39,638 nt of DNA from Deltaproteobacteria bacterium (GTDB lineage Bacteria > Myxococcota_A > Polyangia > Polyangiales > Ga0077539): NCBI GenBank assembly GCA_030694465.1, contig JAUXYJ010000053.1, positions 1 through 39,638 of the forward strand. The letters run 5' to 3'. The translations under genes were made by a program, and so were the position numbers. Below the pieces are notes generated by a model. The model saw only the letters and a list, made by a program, of their open reading frames with translations. It was not told where the DNA came from and ran no database searches. Position 1 is the stretch's first letter. The number at the start of each line of letters is the position of its first letter. Shown here one piece after another: positions 9,518 to 16,548 of the stretch.

Positions 9518-10384
9518 TCAGGCCGCGTGCGTGCTGGTCGACTCGTGGATGCGGGCGGGGGCGAGCTCGATCTCCATCCCCTCGTGCGCGGCGACGGACC
9601 GCGCGAAGACCGTCTTCGCACGGGCTTCGATGGCGGCGACCTGATCGTCGGTGCGATCCGGGTCGTGGTGAAAGAGCACGAGGTCCTTCACGTTGGCCGC
9701 CTGGGCGAGGATGGCGGCGGCCTCGTAGGTCGAGTGCCCCCAGCCGACGCGGGACATCCCGCGCTCACCGGAGTACTCCTCGGGTAGATATTGCGTGTCA
9801 TAAATCAAGACATCTGCGTCTTTGCAGAGCGCGAGCAGTCGCTTGTCGACGCACGCGTAGTGCTCGGTGTCCGTCGCGTACACGACGACGCGGCCCTTGT
9901 GTTCGATGCGATAGGCGTAGACCCCGTCGGGGTGGTTGGCGCGCACCGCGGTCACCTCGGCGTCGCCGAGCACGGCCTTCTGCCGGTCGCGGAGCTCGAA
10001 GTACGTCAAGGTGGCAGCGACGTCCCGAAGGTCGACGGGAAAATTCGGCGCGCTCATCTGCCGGTGCAAACAGTCTCTGAGGGGCATCGGGTTGGCGCCG
10101 CCGACGACATGAACGCGCGTGCCAGGGACATACAGCGGCGCGAAGAACGGCAGCCCCTGGATGTGATCCCAGTGGACGTGCGAGAGCAGGAGCGTCACGT
10201 CCACCTTTCCCTTGGAGAGCAGGTGCTGGCCGAGCTTGCGAAGGCCGGTGCCCGCGTCGAGCACGAGGGTGGTCGCTCCGGCGCGGACCTCGATGCAGGG
10301 TGTGTTTCCGCCGTAGCGGAGAAACTCTGCGCCCGGGCTCGCGCAGGATCCTCGGACGCCCCAAAATTTCACGGACAGTGTCAT
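9518..10384 (-). CDS. MBL-fold metallo-hydrolase
   Basis: 288-residue protein with the metallo-beta-lactamase fold. The metal-binding motif H-x-H-x-DH is intact as 'SHVHWDHIQG' (His69, His71, Asp73, His74). A further 'DTQYLPEEY' and a late 'GWGHSTYE' carry the other expected metal ligands. The start 'VKFWGVRGSCASPG' and 'RYGGNTPCIEV' resemble the PhnP/phosphodiesterase-like branch of the fold, so a phosphodiester substrate is plausible but unproven. The ATG at 10384 is preceded by a clear AAAGGAG six to seven bases upstream, which rules out the longer frame from 10567. It heads a likely two-gene transcript with the GAF/AAA+ regulator. Confidence 0.9.
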   Translation of the reverse strand: MTLSVKFWGVRGSCASPGAEFLRYGGNTPCIEVRAGATTLVLDAGTGLRKLGQHLLSKGKVDVTLLLSHVHWDHIQGLPFFAPLYVPGTRVHVVGGANPMPLRDCLHRQMSAPNFPVDLRDVAATLTYFELRDRQKAVLGDAEVTAVRANHPDGVYAYRIEHKGRVVVYATDTEHYACVDKRLLALCKDADVLIYDTQYLPEEYSGERGMSRVGWGHSTYEAAAILAQAANVKDLVLFHHDPDRTDDQVAAIEARAKTVFARSVAAHEGMEIELAPARIHESTSTHAA

Positions 10385-10487
10385 GGTTGTGCTCCTTTGC
10401 TGCGCGCCTTCGAGAGAGCCTCTGTGCTGCGCTCGGAGAGACCCTTCTTCACTGTCCGTGCCGAAGCTCGACTCTCTGGTAAATCGC

Positions 10488-11101
10488 TCAAAATCGTGAC
10501 GGACGTACCCTGTCGCTGGTCCGATTTGAATCACTGTGACCTGTAGCAAAACAGACCAGTGGTCCAAGGTGAACCACCGCGTTGAGGGGCCTCACCGTCG
10601 CTTCGATCTTGCACAGACTGTCGCTGCCCATGGAGTGCATCCGCTGGCCACACGCGCAGCGCACAACGCTCTCGCGTGGCGGGTACTCGATGCGAAACGG
10701 ATTGGGCGAGACGGCTTGAGGGGCTATGAAGCGTCGATCGTCCATGCGCTTGTAGACGATCACAACGCCTGTCGCGTCGTGAAAGAGCAGCTTGCAGTGT
10801 GTGCGCGAGCGGTTGAAAAAGATGACCGATTGCGCCAAGGCAACCGAAGCACCTGCGCAGGTCGACGGGCTCAAGCGCGACGAAGATCGCGCGGGATCAA
10901 GGACGCAGCCATCGCTTCGAGAATCTTGAGTGAATGTGCAGGCTCAATCGAGCGCGCGAAGCGCAACACGCGACCGTCTTTCATCACGAGTTCGCACATC
11001 GCGCTGGGCACAACGTCGATCTCAGTACGACCGAGCGCGTTCGATGGGGATCTTGCAGCGGGTACCTCGCGCTGACCCCGCTCGCCCCAAACGGCGCTCA
11101 T
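10488..11101 (-). mobile_element. IS66-family remnant: tnpA 3' part and broken tnpB
   Basis: The frame 11101-10871 ends like an IS66 TnpA accessory protein: 'AMCELVMKDGRVLRFARSIE' then 'PAHSLKILEAMA'. Directly after it, the TnpB start is visible only by joining frames: 'IPRDLRR', then 'EPVDLRR', then, in the frame 10874-10488, 'QSVIFFNRSRTHCKLLFHD' and 'GVVIVYKRMD', a good match to the TnpB core. The middle of TnpB is deleted and frameshifted, and the sequence after 'DDRRF' no longer looks like TnpB. No functional protein can be made. Order tnpA-tnpB in the minus direction is normal for IS66. Confidence 0.75.
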
Positions 11102-11111
11102 GGGTAAAGCC

Positions 11112-11558
11112 CTAGGCGAACAACGCGGCGACGGCCTCCAGCGCTTCTGCTTCGTCGGGGGCTGCCTCGAGCAGCTCTTGGTCCCCGAAGACTTCGCCGG
11201 GCGCTCCCATCCAGAGCTCCGCGTCGTTGGCGACGATCGACTGGGCTTGCAGCAGCGGCTGGAGCGAAACGGGCTCGGGCATCTGCACGAATCGCGTCAC
11301 AGGCTGAACGTCCTTGCCTAGGCCGCCCGAGCCGCCACCGAGGGTGGAGAGCACCGTCGTGGGTGACCCGTCGCGGTTTCCGTTCGACAAGAGGCTGAAC
11401 AGTCCGCGCACGACGCCCTCAACGAACTGTTGCGCCAGAGGCTTGGCCCCACCGCTGTCGAGTGCATCCGGACGGCAGGGGTAACGAATGGGCGTGTCTG
11501 CGATCCCCAAGTACCAATCCTTGGGGTCTCCGTCGTGGGTCCAGATCGTGAGAATCAT
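11112..11558 (-). CDS. Hypothetical protein, second gene of a two-gene cassette
   Basis: 148-residue protein not recognised. It starts 'MILTIWTHDGDPKDWYLGIA', has a Gly-rich segment 'TLGGGSGGLGKD' around residues 92-103 and an acidic, Ala/Glu-rich helical C-terminus. No signal peptide or membrane segment is visible. It begins 15 bp after the stop of the upstream 116-residue gene, so the pair is probably translated from one message. Both genes lie between remnants of IS66 elements. The composition is less Arg-rich than the surrounding relics, and the frame looks genuinely coding. Confidence 0.65.
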   Translation of the reverse strand: MILTIWTHDGDPKDWYLGIADTPIRYPCRPDALDSGGAKPLAQQFVEGVVRGLFSLLSNGNRDGSPTTVLSTLGGGSGGLGKDVQPVTRFVQMPEPVSLQPLLQAQSIVANDAELWMGAPGEVFGDQELLEAAPDEAEALEAVAALFA

Positions 11559-11573
11559 TCTTCGCCCCTCTCT

Positions 11574-11924
11574 TCAAGCCGCCTGAAAGACCCCGGTTCC
11601 CCCTTGTGTCCCCAGACCAACATCGGAGAGCTGGAGTGTTCCCTCGCCGACGAGAACGTTGTTGGGGGCAACGCCTTGGTAGAACTTCGTCGCCGCGTTC
11701 GTGGCGTATTCGGAGCACCAGATCGACATCTTCTGACCGATGAAGTCTTGCGGGCTGCCCGAGGTCCAGTTGATGGTTCCCTGCGCGCTCAGCTTGGAGG
11801 GGCCGACACCGCCGCAATCGAACGTGCACACCGCGACTTGTCCTCCGTTGCTGTCGAGGATCGTCGCATGGATCGAGTAGTAGCCAAAACCGCCGCCGCT
11901 CAAGACGACCGAGTACGTGCTCAT
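11574..11924 (-). CDS. Hypothetical beta-rich protein, first gene of a two-gene cassette
   Basis: 116-residue protein not recognised. It is rich in Gly, Ser, Thr, Val and Asn and alternates short hydrophobic stretches ('YSVVLSGGGFGYYSIHATIL', 'QVAVCTFDCGGVG', 'MSIWCSEYA'), which suggests a small all-beta domain. Three cysteines are present. There is no signal peptide, Arg is nearly absent and Lys is rare, unusual next to its neighbours. A good ribosome-binding site (GGAG six bases before ATG 11924) supports the start. The following gene begins 15 bp after it. Function unknown. Confidence 0.7.
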   Translation of the reverse strand: MSTYSVVLSGGGFGYYSIHATILDSNGGQVAVCTFDCGGVGPSKLSAQGTINWTSGSPQDFIGQKMSIWCSEYATNAATKFYQGVAPNNVLVGEGTLQLSDVGLGTQGGTGVFQAA

Positions 11925-12080
11925 GAGTTTCTCCGTTCAGGTTCGAGAGCGCCTCCGCACCGTGCGGCCCGCTCTCGTCATACGGACCTTCTCAATCCGT
12001 GTGCCAGCCTTGCCCGAGCGCTTTTTTGCCCGAAAAATCGAGCTCGTGCGACTCCGCGCAGCCTCTGGCGAGCCTTCGCT

Positions 12081-12109
12081 CATGTGCGTGTCCATGTGCG
12101 AGCACATGG
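12081..12109. promoter_or_regulatory. Candidate operator: CATGTGCG direct repeat plus palindrome
   Basis: CATGTGCG occurs at 12081-12088 and again at 12093-12100, 12 bp apart. The second copy is also the left arm of an 8-bp palindrome CCATGTGC-GA-GCACATGG (12092-12109). It lies about 160 bp upstream of the ATG of the two-gene cassette. The same octamer recurs in tandem at 15328-15347. A repressor or activator site is inference. Confidence 0.35.
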
Positions 12110-12179
12110 GCGGTGACCGCCGCCCTGCTGTTCACAATGGAGCTCGACCCCATGGAACCCGCTGCAAGATCCCCATCCC

Positions 12180-12510
12180 CGGTGGGCTCTTGTTCAATCC
12201 GCGCATGCGTGTCTCAGCGCATCCGCTCGCGGGGTCCACGCGTGCAACCCGCTTGCGCCCACTGAGGGAAACGCGCGAATCCCATCGACGAGGTACTTCT
12301 CAGGGGCGATGTGATGGACCTTGCAGCTCATCGCGAGGTTCTAGAGCACGCAGGCATCCTTGGCGCGCTTCATGGCTCCGCGTAACATCGAAGGCTTTGC
12401 GGCCCACTACGATGTGTCGTAGGTGCCGTTCGCTCTCGTTGTGGGGCCACGCAAGGCAGCCCTCTCGCACAAACGCCGTCAGCCCTTCGTGGTGCGTATG
12501 CGGTCGCATC
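12180..12510 (-). mobile_element. IS66-family remnant: 3' end of the tnpC transposase
   Basis: Two minus-strand frames must be joined to see it. From 12510 one frame gives 'LAWPHNESERHLRHIVVGRK', the conserved C-terminal block that contains the 'SERxLRxxxVGRK' signature of IS66 TnpC transposases. Near 12340 the match moves to another frame: 'NLAMSCKVHHIAPEKYLVDG' and 'IRAFPSVGASGLHAW', matching the TnpC terminal segment. A stop codon and frameshift separate the two. Everything upstream of the block is missing. It abuts a broken lipoprotein gene, which was probably the insertion target. Confidence 0.7.
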
Positions 12511-12514
12511 GGCA

Positions 12515-12843
12515 GGTTGCATCGCTGACCCGCTCCGCAGCTCCCGGTGAGCCCTTAGGGTCGCAGCAGAAGCTCGTCGCGCGGTCGTTGCGGTGGCGCG
12601 TGAGCTGCGCGATTCACTGCGTCGTCGTGCCCACGCGACGGATCTCACAGGTCTCCGCGAGATACGCGCCGTCGAATTCGCCGCAGGCGCCTGCCTCTCC
12701 GTCCATCCCCCTGTCCGAAAGAACGGCGTCTTGCCACACGTCGGCCGTGGCGTCAGAGCCCGTCACCGGAGGCGAGCACCCAATGGCGAGTGCGCTCACA
12801 ATCAAGAGCGCGCTGGCGTGGGTCTTTCTTGTTTGGGAGTGAT
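12515..12843 (-). pseudogene. Broken second copy of the Cys-rich 'B' lipoprotein
   Basis: The first part reads as a lipoprotein start: a basic end, a hydrophobic stretch and 'ALAIGC', then 'GEFDGAYLAETCEIRRVGTT', equivalent to 'ADLSGAYSVQTVCGT' in the intact B gene (14102-15250). A TGA stop follows, and the same frame continues 'QLTRHRNDRATSFCCDP', equivalent to 'NLTRLSNDRATSYCCDP' about 85 residues further on in B. One frameshift later comes 'SCGAGQRCN', again as in B. So about 85 codons are deleted, the C-terminal half is gone and no ATG, GTG or TTG start is visible. The IS66 tnpC remnant begins where homology stops. Confidence 0.7.
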
Positions 12844-12891
12844 TCAGGGTGACGGCGGCCTCACCAAGCGTGCCGTGAGCCCAAGCAGCGC

Positions 12892-13872
12892 TCAGCCGCC
12901 GTCCGCGGACGCGTCGCCCACACCGGCCTCTACGCCCGCTTCGACACCGGCTTCGGCCCCTGCGTCCTGCACGGCAGTGCACGCGATGACCGGGGTGCCC
13001 TCCGTCGGCGTGGTGCAACCGGCGACGCCAGAGATGAGGTCTGTGCAGACGAGGCCGGAGGGGCAGCAGTGGGTCTCGCTGCAGTCTCGAGGTCCACACA
13101 CAAACAGGTTGTCCCCAGCCGCTGCGAGCGGTGTGGTGTTCGTGGGGTCGTCCGGGCACGTATCGCCGAGCTCCGCGTTGCCCAGCGAGACGCAGATGCC
13201 AACACGGTTGGTTGGGCCGTCGAACGGAGCGCAAAAGCCACGGCACGGACCGGGCCTCGTCCCTCCGGTCGGATCCGTGGGTTCGCACCGCGAACCGTCG
13301 GGGAGCAACGCCATGTTGAGGCCCGCGCCGCACACGCCCGTACGCGGGTTGCACCGTTTGCCGGTGGGGCAGTGCGCGTCTGTGCGACAGAACGGCGCGC
13401 ACCCAGCGCGATCGAGATTGACGGAGGTGATGTAGAAGTTCGCCGTGCAAACCTGCCCGATTCCGCAGCCCGTTTCCATGCCGCGTCCGCGCGCAGTACA
13501 CGGCCGCGTGCATCGTCCAAACGCCGGCGTGACGCCGTCTTCGTAGTTCAGGCACGTGCTCGGGGAGCCGCCGCACTGGTCTTGCTCTCGCGTTTGCAAG
13601 ACGTTGTTGTTGCAACTCGCCGTGCAGAATCCCGGTGAGCTGAGCGTCAGCTCGCAGCGGAGCGGCGCTCCGCCGCACATCGCATCCTCGGTGCACGGCG
13701 AGCCGGCGAGCGAGCGTCGCACGCCCGTGTCGCCCGTCGCGGGCACGTCGACCGAAGGCGACACGCTGTCGACCGCGACGACGTCCGTCGCAGGCGTTGT
13801 GGGGCTGCAGTGAGCGAGGGAGACGAGGGAGAGGGCGAGCCAACGCGGCGCGCTCGAGGGGCGGTGTGTCAT
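12892..13872 (-). CDS. Cys-rich surface lipoprotein, paralogue A2
   Basis: 326-residue predicted lipoprotein with lipobox 'SLAHC' (Cys22), an Asp/Val/Thr linker, then about 28 cysteines. It is collinear with A1 (15357-16409): 'GSPCTEDAMCG', 'RCELTLSSPGFCTASC', 'CGGSPSTCLNYEDGVTPAFG', 'CPTGKRCNPRTGVCGAGL', 'LPDGSRCEPTDPTGG', 'GPCRGFCAPF', 'FVCGPRDCSETHCCPSGL'. The tail contains a short repeat of Glu-Ala-Gly-Val. The start at 13872 gives a proper signal peptide; the longer frame from 14121 overlaps the neighbouring gene. The Cys spacing suggests disulphide-bonded, EGF-like modules on the cell surface. Function unknown. It precedes the broken B2 copy by 48 bp. Confidence 0.8.
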   Translation of the reverse strand: MTHRPSSAPRWLALSLVSLAHCSPTTPATDVVAVDSVSPSVDVPATGDTGVRRSLAGSPCTEDAMCGGAPLRCELTLSSPGFCTASCNNNVLQTREQDQCGGSPSTCLNYEDGVTPAFGRCTRPCTARGRGMETGCGIGQVCTANFYITSVNLDRAGCAPFCRTDAHCPTGKRCNPRTGVCGAGLNMALLPDGSRCEPTDPTGGTRPGPCRGFCAPFDGPTNRVGICVSLGNAELGDTCPDDPTNTTPLAAAGDNLFVCGPRDCSETHCCPSGLVCTDLISGVAGCTTPTEGTPVIACTAVQDAGAEAGVEAGVEAGVGDASADGG

Positions 13873-14101
13873 GTGCGAAGCGACTGCGACTTGCGTGCCA
13901 ACCGCGATACGTCTGTAAAAATCCAAGCGACACGCGATAGATCCCGTGCGCGCACTGTGCGCACACAGCGGCGCGCACAGCACGTCTCGCGCTCGCAACG
14001 AAGCAGAGGACTCACGCGCGAAGAACGAGGCAACCGTGTGCCTGTTTTCGGCTTCGCCGCCCCGCGCGTCGCTGCCACTCGCCCCCAACGCAGAGACCGC
14101 G

Positions 14102-15250
14102 TCACGACGCGTAGCAGCCACCCAATCCGTCGGGGTTCTCGGGGCCGACCGCGCGCCGCGGGCGACACGTCTGTCCCGCGGGACACGCGAAGGTCGGACT
14201 GCATGTTTGTCGGCAGATCGGCATCGGGGTGCCCGCTACCAATGGGTCGAAGAAGCAGTCGGCGTTGGGGCCGCACTCAAGGGCGTCCATACAGCGCGCG
14301 CCGTTGGGCGTCGTGCCTGTCTGATTGCACGTCGTACGGATCTGATCGATCGGCATGCGCGACGCTGGAACGGTCACGTACGTGCGACAGGTGTTGCCTG
14401 CGGGACAGCTCGTCCCTCCCAACGTGCACGTGGGCGTGCACACCCCGGCGTTGGGCGCGTAGCCGAATCGTCGACAGACCTCTCCGGCCCGACACCCCTC
14501 GTTGCTCGCGCATGTACGCTGACAGGTTCGCATCGCGGGCGTGGGCTGCCCGAGGTTGACGCAGGTCGTCCCGGCGACACACGAGTCCGATCCGATGACG
14601 CCCGCGACGCGTGTACACGGCATTCCCTCGGCGATCGTCCCGTTGGGCATGCACGCGGTAAATGTGAGATCCCCGGAAGCGCTCCCGGCCGGAACCGCGA
14701 AGTTGCAGCGCTGACCCGCGCCGCAGCTGTTCGCTACGCCGGGGTCGCAGCAGTAGCTCGTCGCGCGGTCGTTGCTCAATCGCGTCAGGTTGCTGTCGCA
14801 GCGCTCGCGCACGCCGAGCACGACGTTGTCGCAGCGCTCGGTGATCCTGCCGCCTTCGACGGTAAACGTGCAGTCTTCCATCGCGACGCCGCCGTCGCCG
14901 TCGGTCGACGTGACCATCACGCGTCCCGTGTTTCCGCTGACCGTCCCGCGTACTGTCTCACCGTTCAGGATGTGAATGGTGATCGCGCAGCCCGTCTGCG
15001 CGATGCAGTACTGAGAAGCGCTCATCTCTGTGCCACAGACGGTCTGTACGCTGTACGCGCCGCTCAAGTCCGCGCAAGGCGCCGCGTCGCCGATCGTCGC
15101 GTCGCTCACAGAACCGTCGGACGCCGTCGCGTCGACGGCGCCGTCTGCCATCACGTCCGGCCCCGGCGCCGTGGGCGCGCATCGGACGAGCGAAGCACAT
15201 GCAATCAAGAGAGCCGTCGCGCGTTGGATCGTGTGTGATTGGGGTTTCAT
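14102..15250 (-). CDS. Cys-rich surface lipoprotein, paralogue B1
   Basis: 382-residue predicted lipoprotein with 'SLVRC' as lipobox (Cys24) and an Asp/Ala linker rich in DAT and GDA. Residues about 58-150 resemble a beta-rich domain with several cysteines ('LSGAYSVQTVCG', 'GCAITIHILNGETVRGTVSG', 'RVMVTSTDGDGG'). The rest is a series of Cys-rich modules ('YCCDPGVANSCGAGQRCNF', 'CAPNAGVCTPTC'-like spacing, 'CPAGNTCRTY', 'CPAGQTCRPR'). The ATG at 15250 is well placed. It is the intact member of a family whose second copy is the pseudogene at 12515-12843. Role on the cell surface is inferred only from the export signal and cysteines. Confidence 0.8.
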   Translation of the reverse strand: MKPQSHTIQRATALLIACASLVRCAPTAPGPDVMADGAVDATASDGSVSDATIGDAAPCADLSGAYSVQTVCGTEMSASQYCIAQTGCAITIHILNGETVRGTVSGNTGRVMVTSTDGDGGVAMEDCTFTVEGGRITERCDNVVLGVRERCDSNLTRLSNDRATSYCCDPGVANSCGAGQRCNFAVPAGSASGDLTFTACMPNGTIAEGMPCTRVAGVIGSDSCVAGTTCVNLGQPTPAMRTCQRTCASNEGCRAGEVCRRFGYAPNAGVCTPTCTLGGTSCPAGNTCRTYVTVPASRMPIDQIRTTCNQTGTTPNGARCMDALECGPNADCFFDPLVAGTPMPICRQTCSPTFACPAGQTCRPRRAVGPENPDGLGGCYAS

Positions 15251-15327
15251 CGTTCAGCGTTTATACACCAATCGTGCCAATGCGCCGTGACCCTTTAGAT
15301 CCCACGGCGGACGCGTAAACACCGCCG

Positions 15328-15347
15328 CGCACATGGGCGCGCACATG
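15328..15347. promoter_or_regulatory. Tandem CGCACATG octamer upstream of B1
   Basis: CGCACATG (reverse complement CATGTGCG) occurs at 15328-15335 and 15340-15347, again 12 bp apart, in the 106-bp gap between gene A1 and gene B1. The spacing matches that of the motif pair at 12081-12100. The 12-bp phase, slightly more than one DNA turn, could suit a dimeric regulator; this is inference. Confidence 0.35.
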
Positions 15348-15356
15348 GGCGCACGT

Positions 15357-16409
15357 TCAGCCGCCGCTCGCGTCTGCGGTCGCGTCGCTCGCGCTGTCTT
15401 CGCGTCCGCCGTCGGTCGCTTCGCAGGCGATCAACGGCTCACGCGAGACACCGACGGGCAGGCACGCCGCGGCGGCGGCGAACATTCGGCACTCGAGCCC
15501 GGCATCGCAGCAGTCCGTCGCGCTGCAGTCCCGCGGTCCACACGCCATCATGTTGTCCCCCGGCACCTTCACCGGAACGACGCGCAGCGGGTCATCCTGG
15601 CACCCCTCGTTGCGCTCTTCGTCCGCAAGCGAGGCACACACGCCGACGGTGTCCGCCGCGCTTCCAACCCACGCACAGAAGCCTCGGCAGGGGCCGTCGG
15701 TGACCGCTCCGCCCGTCGGATCGACAGGCATGCACAGCGCGCCATCAGGCAAGCGCGTCCGGTCCAAGCCCGCGCCGCACCGACCCGTGCGCGGGTTGCA
15801 GCGCGCGCCCGCGGGGCAATGTGCATCTAGTCTGCAAAAGGGCTGACAACCTGGCGCATCAGGGATCCCGAGCGGGTGCGTCATCGCGTTGCCCGTGCAC
15901 ACGAATCCTTCGCGGCAGCCCGAGTCTCCGCGGCGCCCGAGCGCGTTGCAGGCGCGCGCGCAACGCGCGACCGGAGTCGTCACGCCGTTGTCGTTCTGAA
16001 GACACGTGCTCTGCCCGCCGCCGCACTGCGCGGCCTCCATTGCGGGGACGCGCGACGGTTGGCACGGCGCTGTGCAAAATCCCTGTGCACTCAGCGTCCG
16101 CTCGCAGCGCAGCCCCGCGCCGCACGTCGCGTCCTCGGTGCACGGCGCCCCCGCCCGGGTCTCGACGACCGGCGCGTCGACAGCGGCGTCTGTGCTGGCC
16201 TCCGCGCCCGCGTCCATGCGCAGCGCCACGGGCCGATCCTCGATCACATCCACAGCAATCGGCGCGGCCGGCGCGCAGCCCGCGAGGAGCGAGAGCGCGG
16301 CGATGCGCCACAATCGACTGCAATTTGTGAGACGGATGAAAATGGGTGTCGGACTGTATCTGTCGTCGCGAGGCGCGCGCGTGGACCGTCCGTGAGGGGG
16401 AGCTTTCAT
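15357..16409 (-). CDS. Cys-rich surface lipoprotein, paralogue A1
   Basis: 350-residue predicted lipoprotein with 'SLLAGC' as lipobox (Cys45). The N-region before the signal peptide is long, so a TTG at 16310, just before 'WRIAALSLLAGC', may be the true start. After an Asp/Ala linker the Cys-rich part is collinear with A2: 'GAPCTEDATCG', 'RCERTLSAQGFCTAPC', 'CGGGQSTCLQNDNGVTTPVA', 'CPAGARCNPRTGRCGAGL', 'LPDGALCMPVDPTGG', 'GPCRGFCAWV', 'MACGPRDCSATDCCDAGL'. It is the first gene of the A-B-A-B array along the minus strand. Expected location is the outer surface; the function is unknown. Confidence 0.8.
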   Translation of the reverse strand: MKAPPHGRSTRAPRDDRYSPTPIFIRLTNCSRLWRIAALSLLAGCAPAAPIAVDVIEDRPVALRMDAGAEASTDAAVDAPVVETRAGAPCTEDATCGAGLRCERTLSAQGFCTAPCQPSRVPAMEAAQCGGGQSTCLQNDNGVTTPVARCARACNALGRRGDSGCREGFVCTGNAMTHPLGIPDAPGCQPFCRLDAHCPAGARCNPRTGRCGAGLDRTRLPDGALCMPVDPTGGAVTDGPCRGFCAWVGSAADTVGVCASLADEERNEGCQDDPLRVVPVKVPGDNMMACGPRDCSATDCCDAGLECRMFAAAAACLPVGVSREPLIACEATDGGREDSASDATADASGG

Positions 16410-16460
16410 TGCGTGACGGCGGCGCACTTCACCAATCGTGCCACGGTGCGTCCACCCAAA

Positions 16461-16505
16461 CGTGCAAAATCCCGGCGTGCTCAGCGTCCTGTCGCAGTGC
16501 CCTCT
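16461..16505 (-). pseudogene. Relic fragment of a third A-type lipoprotein gene
   Basis: On the minus strand this stretch reads 'HCDRTLSTPGFCTF', closely matching 'RCERTLSAQGFCTA' of A1 and 'RCELTLSSPGFCTA' of A2. The DNA is also similar to 16070-16110 in A1. It lies about 50 bp upstream of the A1 start and has no further A-like sequence around it. A leftover of an earlier copy, or a gene-conversion/recombination scar, fits best. Confidence 0.55.
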
Positions 16506-16548
16506 GCGCGCGATGCCCCTGCTGTGAGAGCGCTGTGCTTTGCGCGGC

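Noticed and set aside
12001..12060. T6 and A5 runs around GCCCG as an intrinsic terminator
   Set aside because: The possible stem would be made only of the T and A runs, with no GC-rich stem before a T-run.
12614..13978. 454-residue open frame on the minus strand
   Set aside because: It is out of frame with the A2 lipoprotein and mostly Arg/Ala-rich. Only its last 77 codons are meaningful, as the start of the broken B2 copy.
13946..15238. 430-residue open frame on the plus strand
   Set aside because: It is antisense to the B1 lipoprotein, whose signal peptide and cysteine pattern are clear. The composition is typical of a high-GC shadow.
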